From: Rhodoblastus sp.
GTDB taxonomy: Bacteria > Pseudomonadota > Alphaproteobacteria > Rhizobiales > Beijerinckiaceae
Length of the DNA stretch: 64,000 bases
Direction: 5' to 3'
Assembly: GCF_019449565.1 (NCBI RefSeq)
Contig: NZ_JAGRPM010000084.1
Coordinates: 102,380 to 166,379, forward strand
Part shown: positions 32,343-41,846 of the stretch, piece after piece
Position numbering within the stretch: position 1 is the stretch's first letter
Layout of the letters: each line of letters starts with the position of its first letter
Translations under genes and position numbers: made by a program
The notes under the pieces: generated by a model
Databases searched by the model: none
The model's input: only the letters and a program-made list of their open reading frames with translations
Told to the model about the DNA's origin: nothing

Positions 32343-34708
32343 AAGGTCATGCGCAGGCCGGCATAGACCGAGAGCGGCTGGGCGGGCACGACGCTTTCCG
32401 GGTTGGTGAAGGCCTGAAACAGCTGTCCCGTCTCGAAATAGCCGCCATAGGTGTAGTAGCGGTGATTTAGAAGATTATTGGCGATAGCGAAGGCTTCGAG
32501 ATTACGCGTGATCTTGTAGGCGCCGTTGAGCGAAACCGTGGCGTAGCCCGGCAGCATGGGTTGCTGGTTCGAGGCGTCGCCGGCATAGCGTTGCGGCCCG
32601 GTGATCAGGATGTCGGCGCCGATGCGGGCTTGAGAGTTGATGTCCCAGTCTAGGCTGATCTTGCCGCGCTGACGGGGGATCATCGGAAGCTGGTCGCCGG
32701 GAACGACGAAAATATTGCCATTGGCGTCGGCGGAGGGGCTGTTGGAGCCAAGCGTCAGATAATTGCGGAAGGTCGCGTCGATATAGGCATAGGTCGCGCG
32801 GACCGTGAACGGTCCCTTGCGGTAATTGAGCTGGGCCTCCACGCCTTGCCGCAAGGTGTCTCCGACATTGGCGAAATAGCCGAAGCCCTGCTGGGTGGGA
32901 GAGGGGACGTTCAGGATGTCGTTGCTGCTGAGCGTGCGATAGACGCCTGCCTTCCATCCGACCGCGCCCCAATCATTGGCGAGGACCTGCTGGCCGCGAA
33001 AGCCCGCTTCGAAAGTCTGCGCGACGACCTGCTGGAGCGGCGGGTCGGAGACGAGAAAGGCCCCCATGATGCAGGGCTTCTGCGGATTGGCGCAGCCCAG
33101 TTCGAGCGGCGTCGGCGCGCGGTTGGATTCGGCATAGGAGCCGTAGACGAGAAGGTCGGGCGTGAGCTTGTAGGTCAGGCCGACGACCGGATTGACGTGG
33201 TTATATTGGTTCTCGCCATTGACGTCGCCGCCGAGCTGGTCGGACAGGGAGATGGACGCCAGATTGAAGCGCGCGCCCGCCGAGAGCGTGAGCTTGTCTG
33301 TCAAGTCGATGGCGTCGAGCACGTTGAGGCCGAAATAACGGTTGATCGAATTGACGCTGACCGGGCCGATGGCGACCGGATCGCCCGAGGGGCCGAGATA
33401 GGTTCCCGAGCCGATCACGACATAATTGGGCGCGACGACGCCAAGCTCGGCGGTCGCGTTGTAATTGGTCGTCCCGTAATCGAAACTCGCGCCGAAAGTG
33501 GCGTGGTTCTTGAAGCCGAACAAGGTTCCGCTGTTGGAGAGCTGCGCGCTCGCCCCGGCGCTGGTGGTGAGGATGCTGGAGCGGTCGATTTCGCCAAGCA
33601 CGGCGTTTGACGGGAAGGGGTTGTTCAGCTGCTGTCGGTTCAGCCCGTTGGCGGGCGTATCGTCGCTATTGTAGCAGAGCAGCGTCGGGTCTTCGCAAGG
33701 TTGCGTATTGGTCGGGTTGCCGTCGACCGTGTGCTGGATGTAGCGCCGCACATAGGCGTTGGTATTGAGGCTCCAGGTCGGCGAAAAGGCGAAATTGCCC
33801 GACAGCGCGATTTGCCCCATCTGGGTGTGTGATGTCTGAGGAGTCGTATAGACGCCGCTCCAGTCCTGATTGAGCAACTGGATCGGGGCCGGACCGCTCG
33901 CGCCGAACAGATTGTCGGCGAGGCCCGCGCTCAGGTGATATTCATTGCCATTGGAGCGATAGCCTAGGTCGCCATAGAAGCGGCGGATGGTGGAGGCGCC
34001 GAAATCGCGATAGCCGTTGTCATGTACGCCTTCCAGCGCGCCGTAAAAGGCGAAATCGCCGACCTGTTTGCCGTAATCGAGCGCGCCCTGGATGCGGCCA
34101 TAGGAGCCGCCCGAGACTTCGAGCCGCCCGCCCTGGGTGTTGAAGCCGTCCCGCATCTTGATGTTGACGGCGCCGCCGAGTGCATTGAGGCCGAACGCCG
34201 GATTGTTGGAGATCATGTCCATCGAATAGATGGCGAAGGTCGGGAGCATGTCCCAATTCATCGTGTCGCCGAACGCCTCGTTCACGCGCACGCCGTTCTG
34301 ATAGACGGCGAGGCCCTGCGGCGTGCCCTGCACCGGCGAGGAGACGAAGCCCCGGAAGACCACGTCGGGCGACAGCGTATTGCCCGTGGTTCCCTGAATA
34401 TCGACGCCGGGCACCAGGCGCTGGAGCGTATCCGCCGCCGCCGGGGAGCCGGTCCGCGCGATTTCCTTGGCGTCGATGCGGGTGTTGTTGGAGGGCGTCA
34501 GGTCCTGAGTAAAATTGATGGGCGCGCCGGCGATCCCGGCGTCGGCCGCCGGGATCGCGACCGGCGGAGCGGAGGTCGGCGCATCGGTGGTGACGTCGAT
34601 GTCGGGCAAAGGCTGACCGCTCTGCGCCAGAGCCGAACCCGGAAGGCCAGCAACCGGAGCGCCGAGGATGGCGACCGTGGCCAGCAAGGATGCGCGAAGG
34701 CGGTTCAT
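32339..34708 (-). CDS. TonB-dependent receptor
   Basis: About 789 residues starting MNRLRASLLATVAIL. A signal peptide ends near LPGSALAQSG. The plug domain (about 70-190) includes RIDAKEIARTGSPAAADTLQRLVPGVDI and GLNALGGAVNIKM, and the remainder is a 22-strand barrel pattern ending YAGLRMTF, with the C-terminal Phe needed for insertion. It imports a siderophore, vitamin or metal complex across the outer membrane. No adjacent TonB, ABC or regulator gene identifies the ligand. The 13 codons upstream of the chosen start lack signal character. Confidence 0.95.
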   Translation of the reverse strand: MNRLRASLLATVAILGAPVAGLPGSALAQSGQPLPDIDVTTDAPTSAPPVAIPAADAGIAGAPINFTQDLTPSNNTRIDAKEIARTGSPAAADTLQRLVPGVDIQGTTGNTLSPDVVFRGFVSSPVQGTPQGLAVYQNGVRVNEAFGDTMNWDMLPTFAIYSMDMISNNPAFGLNALGGAVNIKMRDGFNTQGGRLEVSGGSYGRIQGALDYGKQVGDFAFYGALEGVHDNGYRDFGASTIRRFYGDLGYRSNGNEYHLSAGLADNLFGASGPAPIQLLNQDWSGVYTTPQTSHTQMGQIALSGNFAFSPTWSLNTNAYVRRYIQHTVDGNPTNTQPCEDPTLLCYNSDDTPANGLNRQQLNNPFPSNAVLGEIDRSSILTTSAGASAQLSNSGTLFGFKNHATFGASFDYGTTNYNATAELGVVAPNYVVIGSGTYLGPSGDPVAIGPVSVNSINRYFGLNVLDAIDLTDKLTLSAGARFNLASISLSDQLGGDVNGENQYNHVNPVVGLTYKLTPDLLVYGSYAESNRAPTPLELGCANPQKPCIMGAFLVSDPPLQQVVAQTFEAGFRGQQVLANDWGAVGWKAGVYRTLSSNDILNVPSPTQQGFGYFANVGDTLRQGVEAQLNYRKGPFTVRATYAYIDATFRNYLTLGSNSPSADANGNIFVVPGDQLPMIPRQRGKISLDWDINSQARIGADILITGPQRYAGDASNQQPMLPGYATVSLNGAYKITRNLEAFAIANNLLNHRYYTYGGYFETGQLFQAFTNPESVVPAQPLSVYAGLRMTF

Positions 34709-34949
34709 ATTCACTCCCACTATTTTTGTCGGCTGGCCGCCCGTCAAAGCGCCAGTTTCGCCGTTTGGCGCGGCGATGACTCAATTTGGCGGGTTTTTCG
34801 CCTTAATTGGAAACCTAATACAAATTTTCGTGATCGAGAAGATATGCTGCCGGGGAAAGGGTCCTGTTTGGCCGGGAAAAAATCCCGATTGGCGTCCTTG
34901 AAAGGGTTGTTCAAATAATTCCCGGCGCGGGCGATGGCGTTGCTTCGGA

Positions 34950-36299
34950 TCAACTGGCGTTATGCTGGGATGTATTTTTGGGAGGCGAGGGAATGGCCGC
35001 CTCTATCAACCCGCCGCCGCCTGGCGCCATTCCAATTGACAGCCGTCCGCCCAGGCCGCGCACCCGTTCCCGCATGCCCGCGAGACCGAGGCCGGCAAGT
35101 TGTTGCGGCTCGATCCCGACCCCGTCGTCCTGAATGCAAAGGCGAATTTCCGGCGGCGCGGCGATGCGCGAGAGCACCACCGAGGCGTGGGTCGCCCCCG
35201 AATGGCGAAAAATATTGGTCAGCGCCTCTTGCGCCAGCCGGTAGAGCGCGAGGCTTTCCTTCGCGTCGGGCAGTTCGAAATCCTCCGGCAGGCAGAGTTC
35301 GACATCGACGCCGGGTTCGGTCTGGCGCCAGTTCTCGACGAGTATCTTCAGCGCCTCGCACAGGCCCAGCTCGTCGAGCGCGGGCGGACGCAACTGCCGC
35401 AGGATTCTCTTGTTGTGCCCTTGCAGGGCCTCGATCTGGTCTCGGATGGCGGCGACGCGGCGCTGGAGCGGCTCCAGTCCAGCATCGCGGACGCCGGCTT
35501 CGAGCACGGTCGCATTGGCGCGCAGGGCGAAGAGCCAGGGACCGATCTCGTCGTGCAATTCATGCGCGATTTTCTTTCGCTCCTCTTCCTGCACGTCAAT
35601 CAGTCGCTGGATCAGGGCGCGATTGGCGCCGGACAGATCCTCCAAAGATTCCGCGAGGGCGTTGATCTTGGCGCAGAGATCGACGAATTCCGGCGAGCCG
35701 GCGGCTTGCGTGCGAACCTCGTAATCGCCCTGGCTCAGGCGCCCGAGGGCCGTCGAATAGGTCTCAAGAGGCCGCAGGGTCCGGGCGAGAATGAGACTCG
35801 CGCCGAAAAGCGCGGCAAGCGCGATGGCTCCGCCGGTGAGCGCCAGATTGCGGACGTCCTGCCAGACCTCGTTGACCTCGTCGGAGGGATCGCTGGCGAT
35901 GACGATATCGCCAAATTTACGGCCGTCGATGGTCGCGGGCAGGATCGTCACCTGGTTGCGGGCGTTGATGAGATTGGAAAACCAGACTGGCGACTGTCGG
36001 CGCTCATCCGGAACCAAAGCCGCCGCCACGGCGTCGGCGGGATCGCGGACGAGGGCGATGCGGATATGGCGTAGTGAATCGAGGCTGCGCGCGAGTTGGC
36101 GCAGGGCCCCTTCCGGATCGGCCGCGCCGCGGAAATTGACCATGGCCGCTTCGATGAAATCGCGCGTCACCCGCGTCATGGCTTCGCCCTCCGCCTGCAC
36201 GCGGGTGCGGGCGTTCAGCGCCATGCGGCCGATATCCGCGGCGAGGCCGAGAAAGAGCAGCAGACCGAAGAGCAGATCGATGCGGACCTTGAGCGACAT
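34950..36299 (-). CDS. NarX/DesK-type sensor histidine kinase
   Basis: About 449 residues from MSLKVRIDLLFG. The first membrane segment is at about 6-28, with a periplasmic sensor of about 120 residues and a second membrane segment around 150-172. A HAMP-like region follows (RTLRPLETYSTALGRLSQGDY). The HisKA_3 phospho-acceptor is in EEERKKIAHELHDEIGPWL, and the HATPase has DDGVGIEPQQLAGLGLAGMRERV. It is divergent from the NarL-type regulator gene 143 bp away, which is almost certainly its partner. The signal is unknown. Confidence 0.93.
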   Translation of the reverse strand: MSLKVRIDLLFGLLLFLGLAADIGRMALNARTRVQAEGEAMTRVTRDFIEAAMVNFRGAADPEGALRQLARSLDSLRHIRIALVRDPADAVAAALVPDERRQSPVWFSNLINARNQVTILPATIDGRKFGDIVIASDPSDEVNEVWQDVRNLALTGGAIALAALFGASLILARTLRPLETYSTALGRLSQGDYEVRTQAAGSPEFVDLCAKINALAESLEDLSGANRALIQRLIDVQEEERKKIAHELHDEIGPWLFALRANATVLEAGVRDAGLEPLQRRVAAIRDQIEALQGHNKRILRQLRPPALDELGLCEALKILVENWRQTEPGVDVELCLPEDFELPDAKESLALYRLAQEALTNIFRHSGATHASVVLSRIAAPPEIRLCIQDDGVGIEPQQLAGLGLAGMRERVRGLGGRLSIGMAPGGGGLIEAAIPSPPKNTSQHNAS

Positions 36300-36442
36300 G
36301 GAGCGACCGTCACGACTGGGGCGAGGAGGGCGATGGTCGGGTTCGGCCTCCGGCAAGTCAAGGCCCGCAAGTCAAGCGCGGCGGCTTGCAATGCGGCGGC
36401 GCGCGACGCATGTTTGGCGCAAACAGGAAGGGGAGGCGCAGG

Positions 36443-37054
36443 GTGCGGGTTCTGATCGTCGACGATCATCCGGTGGTGGTTTCCGGCTGCAAGGCGCTGC
36501 TCGCGGCGGAGCCGGATATTGAAGTTTTCGATGCGCCCGACGCCGAGACCGGGCTCGCCGTTTATACCGCGCAGGCTCCGGATGTCGCCGTACTCGACAT
36601 TAATCTGCCTGGCCTGTCAGGCTTCGAACTCGCCGCGCGCATTCTGGCGCAGGACCCGGCGGCGCGCATCGTCATCTTCAGCATGAATGACGATCCCGCT
36701 TTCGCGGCCCGCGCCATTTCGGCCGGCGCGAAGGGCTATGTCGCCAAGAACGACGACCCCTCGCTCTTTGTCACCGCGTTGCGGCAGGTCTGCGCGGGCG
36801 GAACCTATCTGCCCGGCGCGCTCGCGCAGAAAATGGCCTTCGCGAAATTCGACAATCGGCTGGCGCAGCTATCGCAGCGCGAGATGGAGATCGTCCGCCT
36901 GCTGGCGACGGGACAATCGATGGGCGCCATCGCCGACAAGCTCGGCGTGTCCTACAAGACCATCGCCAATAATTGCACGTCGCTGAAGCTCAAGCTCGGC
37001 GCACGAACCTCGATGGACCTGATGCGCGTCGCGCTGGAGGCGCAGGGGCAATAG
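36443..37054 (+). CDS. NarL/FixJ family response regulator
   Basis: A 203-residue protein from GTG 36443 (VRVLIVDDHPVVV), preceded by GGGAGG at six bases. The receiver domain has DDH at 7-9 and phospho-Asp near 52 (VLDINLPG). The C-terminal LuxR-type helix-turn-helix is LSQREMEIVRLLATGQSMGAIADKLGVS. The recognition helix continues YKTIANNCTSLKLKLG, a little unlike the usual VKTVENH pattern. It pairs with the divergent HisKA_3 kinase. An in-frame ATG at 36410 would add 11 residues. Confidence 0.92.
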   Translation: MRVLIVDDHPVVVSGCKALLAAEPDIEVFDAPDAETGLAVYTAQAPDVAVLDINLPGLSGFELAARILAQDPAARIVIFSMNDDPAFAARAISAGAKGYVAKNDDPSLFVTALRQVCAGGTYLPGALAQKMAFAKFDNRLAQLSQREMEIVRLLATGQSMGAIADKLGVSYKTIANNCTSLKLKLGARTSMDLMRVALEAQGQ

Positions 37055-37148
37055 GCCTTGCGACGGAACGTCGCGCGCTGACGGTTTGCCGTTCAGGCTC
37101 GTCAGGATTACCCTCGAGAGCCTGTATCCATGATATTGGAGACTTCCG

Positions 37149-37529
37149 ATGTTTGATCGTCGTTTTATTTTGGTCGCCGCCGCTGCTATCTGCGCCGGCC
37201 CGGCGCTGGCCGGCGTTCCGAAGGCGCTTGATCCCGACGCCGACGGGACGATCGATCTCGCCGAGGCGAAAAAGGCCGCTGGCGCTCTGTTCGACAAGCT
37301 GGACAAGGATCACGAAGGCACGCTCGACATCAAGGAGCTGCACGGTCGCGTGAGCAAGGCTGATCTCGCTGGCGCCGACCCGGACAAGGACACGACCCTG
37401 ACCAAGGATGAATATCTCGCGCTGGTGGAAAAGAAGTTCAAGGCGGCAGATCCCGACAATGAGGGGACGCTCGACGCCAAGGAGCTTCACAGCAAGGCGG
37501 GCAAGGCTCTGCTGAAACTGCTGAAATAA
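37149..37529 (+). CDS. Exported EF-hand calcium-binding protein
   Basis: A 126-residue protein. The signal peptide is at about 1-21 (RRFILVAAAAICAGPALAG). Four EF-hand-like loops follow: DPDADGTIDLAE, DKDHEGTLDIKE, DPDKDTTLTKDE and DPDNEGTLDAKE, all with the acidic first, third and twelfth positions of a Ca2+ site. Small periplasmic EF-hand proteins of this kind are frequent in Alphaproteobacteria; the partner is unknown. Confidence 0.92.
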   Translation: MFDRRFILVAAAAICAGPALAGVPKALDPDADGTIDLAEAKKAAGALFDKLDKDHEGTLDIKELHGRVSKADLAGADPDKDTTLTKDEYLALVEKKFKAADPDNEGTLDAKELHSKAGKALLKLLK

Positions 37530-37533
37530 AAAA

Positions 37534-37571
37534 AGAGCGATCTTCCGTCGCGAATGGCGGAAAATCGCTCT
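37534..37571. terminator. Bidirectional terminator
   Basis: AGAGCGAT and ATCGCTCT arms enclose a second TTCCG/CGGAA stem. A T-run follows on the minus strand (TTTTTTTAT), serving the gene to the right, and A-residues precede it on the plus strand. Confidence 0.8.
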
Positions 37572-37586
37572 CAAGTTTCGGAGTTG

Positions 37587-37964
37587 CTAACGCAGGCAGT
37601 GCTCCAACTGCTTTTCCTCGATGCTGGCGATTTCTCCCGTTTCCAGCTTGAGGCCGGGGACGCGACATTTGCGTCCGCTCCTGAATTTTATGCGCGCACC
37701 GTAAATCCCGGGGGAGATGTCGCGCAGCGTCAGGCGCTCGTCGATGTCGATCGCCTTGTCCTTGTCATCCAGCGCGAGGTTCCGTCCGAATTTGGACGAG
37801 CCGCCTGGCGCGAGGCGAAAATCCACGATGGCCGACGCGGTCAGGTTCCAGACCTTCATCGGCTTCGGCGGCGGAGCGCCAGGCTGCTCCGCGAAACAGG
37901 CGGCGCCGTGCAGAATGGCCGTCACGGCGACAACCGAAAACAGGACGCCCTTCCCGCGATTCAT
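37587..37964 (-). CDS. Hypothetical exported protein
   Basis: A 125-residue protein. MNRGKGVLFSVVAVTAILHGAACFAEQP is a signal peptide with cleavage near AFA/ACFA. The mature part is beta-rich, contains VWNLTASAIVDFRLAPGG near its start, and has cysteines near residues 99 and 123 that could form a disulfide. No family recognised. It converges on the EF-hand gene across a shared terminator. Confidence 0.7.
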   Translation of the reverse strand: MNRGKGVLFSVVAVTAILHGAACFAEQPGAPPPKPMKVWNLTASAIVDFRLAPGGSSKFGRNLALDDKDKAIDIDERLTLRDISPGIYGARIKFRSGRKCRVPGLKLETGEIASIEEKQLEHCLR

Positions 37965-38295
37965 CAGCGCCCTCTTGTGGCTCGGCTTGACGGCTTGAGC
38001 CGCCTTGGCCCTTCGTCGAGCAATCGGTCGCGACGGATATGAACTGTGGGAGGCGAAAGGCGATGATGAGGCGCATTTCGTTGTCCGCCGCGACCTGATG
38101 CTTTTCTAGCACTCGCGCGCAAAGCGAAAAACTTCAAAGAATCCCGGGCATTGAGGGCCTTATTCACCGCTGGTTCGGGAATTTGTCCCAAACCCCGGCG
38201 CGCCGCGTCATTTTCACAAAGCGGTTTCGCAAAAGCCGCCGATAGGCTATTCGCCCTCGACAGGCGCGGCGGATTGCATATTCGAGGACCGGATT
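37965..38295. other. Gap with no gene seen
   Basis: About 330 bp of divergent upstream sequence between the exported protein gene and the glycosyltransferase gene. Open frames here are continuations or shadows of neighbours. No clear promoter pair, repeat or RNA motif was found. Confidence 0.4.
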
Positions 38296-39342
38296 TTGGA
38301 CGAGATCGAAGTCATCATCCCCAATTTGAGCTTGCGCTATTCGGGCGGCACGGCGGTCAACCGCACCATCGCGCCACTGATCGCCAGCAAGCTCGACGCC
38401 GTCTGGTTCGGACCCGACGCGCCCGCGGGAATTGCGCAATTATCCGTGCTCGATCTGCTGCGGCTGCGTTTCCAGCCGCCGAAGCAGCACAAGGTCCGTA
38501 TCTGGCACGCCCGCCGCAATGTCGAAATGCTCGTCGGGCTGGTGCTGAAATGGCTCGGCTGGCGTTTTTCCGTGATCTTCAATTCCGCCGGCCAGCGCCG
38601 CCACTCGGCCTATACCCGCTTTCTCATTTCGCAGATGGACGAGATTATCGCCACCAGCGAAATCTCGGCGTCCTTTCTGGAGCGTCCCGCCAAAGTCATC
38701 CATCACGGCATCGATCTGGAAAGCTACAAGCCGCCGGAAGACCGCGAGGCCGCCTTCGCCGCGACGGGGCTGCCAGGAAAATATGGCATCGGCGTCTTTG
38801 GGCGGGTGCGCAAGCAGAAGGGCATCGATCTCTTCGTCGCCTCCATGCTGAGGCTACTGCCGAAATATCCGGATTTCACCGCCGTCGTCATCGGCCTGAT
38901 CACGGCGGACAATGTCGCTTTCGTGGACAAGCTCAAGGCGGATATCGCGGCGGCGGGCCTGAGCGAGCGCATCCGCTTTCTGGGCGAGCTGCCCATTGAG
39001 GACGTCCCCGCCTGGTATAAGCGCATCTCGATCTATGTCTTCGCCTCGCGCGTCGAAGGTTTCGGCCTGACCATGCTGGAGGCAATGGCGGCGGGCAATG
39101 CGGTGGTCGCGACCCGCGCCGGGGCGGCCGAACTGGTGATCGACGATGGCGTGACCGGCGTGCTGGCGCCGACGGGCGACGTCGAGGCCTTGACCGGCTC
39201 GATCGAGCCGCTGATGCGCGCGCCGGAACAGATTGCCGGCATTGGCGAGCGAGCGCGGGCGCGCGTCATGGACGCCTTCAACCGCAACCGCGAGGTCGAC
39301 GAAATCATCGACGTCTATCAGAAGATCTGGACGAAGGCCTGA
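38296..39342 (+). CDS. GT4 glycosyltransferase, LPS-core (LpcC-like) type
   Basis: A 348-residue GT-B fold protein. The N-terminal VIIPNLSLRYSGGTAVN and KVRIWHARRNVEMLVGL segments match the LpcC-type LPS core mannosyltransferases of rhizobia. The nucleotide-sugar site is EGFGLTMLEAMAAGNAVVATRAGA, with the GVFGRVRKQKGIDLF loop before it. It probably adds a sugar in lipopolysaccharide core synthesis. The start is TTG at 38296, behind a GAGGA-like site; no ATG lies nearby in frame. Confidence 0.85.
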   Translation: MDEIEVIIPNLSLRYSGGTAVNRTIAPLIASKLDAVWFGPDAPAGIAQLSVLDLLRLRFQPPKQHKVRIWHARRNVEMLVGLVLKWLGWRFSVIFNSAGQRRHSAYTRFLISQMDEIIATSEISASFLERPAKVIHHGIDLESYKPPEDREAAFAATGLPGKYGIGVFGRVRKQKGIDLFVASMLRLLPKYPDFTAVVIGLITADNVAFVDKLKADIAAAGLSERIRFLGELPIEDVPAWYKRISIYVFASRVEGFGLTMLEAMAAGNAVVATRAGAAELVIDDGVTGVLAPTGDVEALTGSIEPLMRAPEQIAGIGERARARVMDAFNRNREVDEIIDVYQKIWTKA

Positions 39343-39357
39343 ACCGCGCGAGCAGGC

Positions 39358-40005
39358 TCAGGCGTAGGGCTGTTCGGGAGTCTTGCCGAACAGGCGCTTG
39401 ACCGCCGCCGACAGATGATGCCGCAGCATGGCGATGCGGCGGTCGCCTTCCGAGGTCACCCAATTGAACTGGATCACGCGGCGCTCGCCTGAATAAGGCT
39501 CGTGGCCGTGCCAGGAATTGTCGGAACGCTTGAACGCCAGCAGCGTCCCGGCGGCGGGCGGCACTTCCATGATCGGATCGTCGAGCCCGGCGTCGGATTT
39601 CAGCAGCCGTAGGCGCCCGCCCGCATGTTCCCATTCGGGGTTCATATAGATCAGGATCGTCAGGATCTTGCTCTTGGTGTCGGTGTGGATGCGGCCGTCC
39701 CGGGGACTGCAGCGGCCGCGCACCGTGATCGTATGCGGCCGGCCGGTGAGATCGACGCCGAATTTTTCCGCGAAGGCGGCGCGAAACTCGTCGCTCGCCA
39801 ATTCATCGAGAAAGGTCTGGAAGGCGGGTCCGAAAGACAGCTGGGCGGCGGGATAGCTGCCGCTCTCGCTGATTTTAGGATAGTCCCGGTTGATTTCCGC
39901 GCAGGCCTCGGCGCTGAGAAAACCCGGAACCGTCAGGAATTCAAACGGCTCCCGCGTCAAAGGCGTCGCCTTGAAGGCGTCCAGATCCATAAAGCGCAAG
40001 GTCAT
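39358..40005 (-). CDS. 2-oxoglutarate/Fe(II)-dependent oxygenase
   Basis: About 215 residues from MTLRFMDLDAFKA. The metal-binding HxD is in RIHTDTKSK, the distal His in SWHGHEPYSG and the 2-oxoglutarate-binding Arg in ERRVIQFNW. This is the prolyl-4-hydroxylase-like dioxygenase fold. The substrate is unknown. Chosen start has GGGAG eight bases upstream; two in-frame codons lie further up. It converges on the glycosyltransferase gene (15 bp apart), with no sign of co-regulation. Confidence 0.85.
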   Translation of the reverse strand: MTLRFMDLDAFKATPLTREPFEFLTVPGFLSAEACAEINRDYPKISESGSYPAAQLSFGPAFQTFLDELASDEFRAAFAEKFGVDLTGRPHTITVRGRCSPRDGRIHTDTKSKILTILIYMNPEWEHAGGRLRLLKSDAGLDDPIMEVPPAAGTLLAFKRSDNSWHGHEPYSGERRVIQFNWVTSEGDRRIAMLRHHLSAAVKRLFGKTPEQPYA

Positions 40006-40115
40006 CGAGCCGGCTCCCGCTGCGTTGGCGGCCATCGTCAAAACAGCCGCGCGGAGGATCGGGTTTATAAGCGTGGGTCCGGCGCCTGTCAAAATGCGTC
40101 AACCCGCCTTGCGCC

Positions 40116-40847
40116 TCAGTTTTCCATCAATTCCGTGACCAGCGCGTCGAGTTTCGGCGCGATTTCCGCTGCGCGGCCATGTATGACATGGTCGAAATCC
40201 TCATCGCGCGGCGTTTCGGCGGATTCGAGATTGGAAAGGATCGTGGTCGCGGGGCAGCGGCGGGCGATCTGGCCGATCGGCAGCACCAGGCCGGAAGTGC
40301 CGATGGCCACTAACACATCGCCTTCCGTCAGGCTTTCGAGACTTTTCCACATTTGCGCATAGCGCGGCGCCGGCTCGTTGAAGAACACCACATTGGGCTT
40401 CACGCTTTCCATGCGCTCGCATTTTGGACAGCGGTCGCCCGCCGGGTCAAAGCGCCGGTAGCCGAACAGCCATTGCGCGCCGCAGGAGACGCAGCGCATG
40501 GCAGAGAGGAAGCCATGCACATGCATGACATAGCGCGCGCCGGCCCGCTCGAACAGATCGTCCACATTCTGCGTGATGAGTTCGGCGTTATAGCGCTTCT
40601 CCCAATCCACCGCGAGGAAATGGGCCTTGTTGGGCGCGACATGGGCGAGTTCCTCGCGCCGGCGCGAATAGAATTCATGGACCAGCTCGAAATTCTCTTC
40701 CCAGCAGTCGAAATTGCAGACCACCTCCGGGTCATATTGCGCCCACAGGCTTTCGCCGCCGGAGGTGCGGAAGGTGTCGAGGCCCGAATCGGCGGAAATG
40801 CCGCTGCCGGTGAAGACGATGAGGCGGCGCTGAGGCTCGGGGGTCAT
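40116..40847 (-). CDS. cobB: NAD-dependent protein deacylase (sirtuin)
   Basis: A 243-residue sirtuin. GSGISADSGLDTFR is the NAD-binding start, TQNVDDLFERAG is the central motif and VMHVHGFL holds the catalytic His. The zinc-binding CVSC and CPKC pairs are intact. FFNEPAPRYAQMW and AIGTSGLVLP follow. This is the class III/CobB-like metabolic deacylase, a cytosolic enzyme acting on acetyl- or acyl-lysine. It is a stand-alone domain, so I see no case for a defence SIR2. Confidence 0.93.
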   Translation of the reverse strand: MTPEPQRRLIVFTGSGISADSGLDTFRTSGGESLWAQYDPEVVCNFDCWEENFELVHEFYSRRREELAHVAPNKAHFLAVDWEKRYNAELITQNVDDLFERAGARYVMHVHGFLSAMRCVSCGAQWLFGYRRFDPAGDRCPKCERMESVKPNVVFFNEPAPRYAQMWKSLESLTEGDVLVAIGTSGLVLPIGQIARRCPATTILSNLESAETPRDEDFDHVIHGRAAEIAPKLDALVTELMEN

Positions 40848-40999
40848 GGCGCCCTTGCGAAGTGAAGCTTCAGTTAATCACGGAGCGGCAAAAGCGGCAA
40901 ACCATTGGTCGCACAATTGTCAGGCGACGGGAGCGCGACTATCGTCCTCCCGCGCGGTGGCCTCTCCTTCGCGCTCTCGATTTCTCAGGGGAGCTCCGC

Positions 41000-41404
41000 T
41001 TGCCCGGCATGTTTTCCGGCCTCGTCGCGTTTGCGGCCTATTTCTTCGGCGCGATCGGCTATTGCGTCGTTTTCGGGCTGATTTACACGCGGCTGACGGC
41101 GCATGACGAATTCGACCTGATCGTGCGTCAGCATAATGCGTCCGCCGGCCTCGCCTTCGGCGGCGCGCTGATCGGCTTCGCGCTTGCGCTCGCGGGGGCG
41201 GTCCACAACACCCAGAGCGCGCTCGAATTCATGGTCTGGGGCCTGATCGCCATGCTTAGCCAGTTCCTGGCCTATGGCGTGGCGCGGCTGCTCCATCCCG
41301 GCCTGTCGAACGCCATCGAGCAGAACGCCCTGGCTTCGGCCTATTGGGTCGCCTCGGTCTCGATCGCGTCCGGGCTGCTCGCCGCCGCCTGCATGAGCCC
41401 CTGA
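41000..41404 (+). CDS. DUF350 (YjfL-like) membrane protein
   Basis: About 134 residues with four membrane segments. The family signature is LIYTRLTAHDEFDLI, followed by NASAGLAFGGALIGFALALAGAV and the C-terminal LLAAACMSP. A TTG at 41000 has GGGGAG six bases upstream and is the best start; ATG 41009 is the alternative. DUF350 proteins are predicted channel-like membrane proteins of unknown function. The next two genes are a YjfM-like and a YjfC-like gene, as in the enterobacterial yjf locus. Confidence 0.88.
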   Translation: MPGMFSGLVAFAAYFFGAIGYCVVFGLIYTRLTAHDEFDLIVRQHNASAGLAFGGALIGFALALAGAVHNTQSALEFMVWGLIAMLSQFLAYGVARLLHPGLSNAIEQNALASAYWVASVSIASGLLAAACMSP

Positions 41405-41408
41405 GCCG

Positions 41409-41846
41409 ATGGCGCCTCCAGCCAAGCCGTTCGGACGGCGCAATCCGCCGCAAAAGATCAACCCGCCGCCGATCGTCTATCACGCGCCGCAGGGCCTCGG
41501 CGGCGAGCCGCCGCGAGACCGCCGCCGGCTGCGCTCGCTCGCGATCATCGTCGGCGTCTGCGGCGTGGGCGCCATTGGCGGCCTCGCAACCTATCAGGCT
41601 TTGCACAGGGAGAATTGCCCGAACGCCGATCCGAATGACCCCAATGCGCCGGCCTGCCATTCCAGCAGCGGACATGGCGGCGGCCACAGCGGGAGCAGCG
41701 GACACTGGTATGGCTCCAGCGGCTCAAGCGGGACCGGCGAACATGCGGCCTCCTTCGGCGGCTTCGGCGCGACCGGCGAGAGCGGCGTCCACGCCGGCTC
41801 TTTTGGCGGCCTCCATGGCGGCGGCTTCCACGGGGCGGGCGGATGA
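41409..41846 (+). CDS. YjfM-like (DUF1190-type) membrane-anchored Ser/Gly-rich protein
   Basis: A 145-residue protein. The N-terminus is Pro/Arg-rich and cytoplasmic, with one membrane segment (about 43-62, SLAIIVGVCGVGAIGGLATY). The remainder (about 70-145) is Ser/Gly/His-rich with GHGGGHSGSSGHWYGSSGSS, similar in style to DUF1190 tails. Family membership is inferred from the operon (DUF350 before, GspS-like after) as much as from sequence. The stop overlaps the next start (ATGA). Confidence 0.65.
   Translation: MAPPAKPFGRRNPPQKINPPPIVYHAPQGLGGEPPRDRRRLRSLAIIVGVCGVGAIGGLATYQALHRENCPNADPNDPNAPACHSSSGHGGGHSGSSGHWYGSSGSSGTGEHAASFGGFGATGESGVHAGSFGGLHGGGFHGAGG

Noticed and set aside
40116..40847. 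Sirtuin as an antiphage SIR2 defence gene
   Set aside because: It is a complete stand-alone CobB-type enzyme with zinc pairs, without a partner effector and in a housekeeping context.
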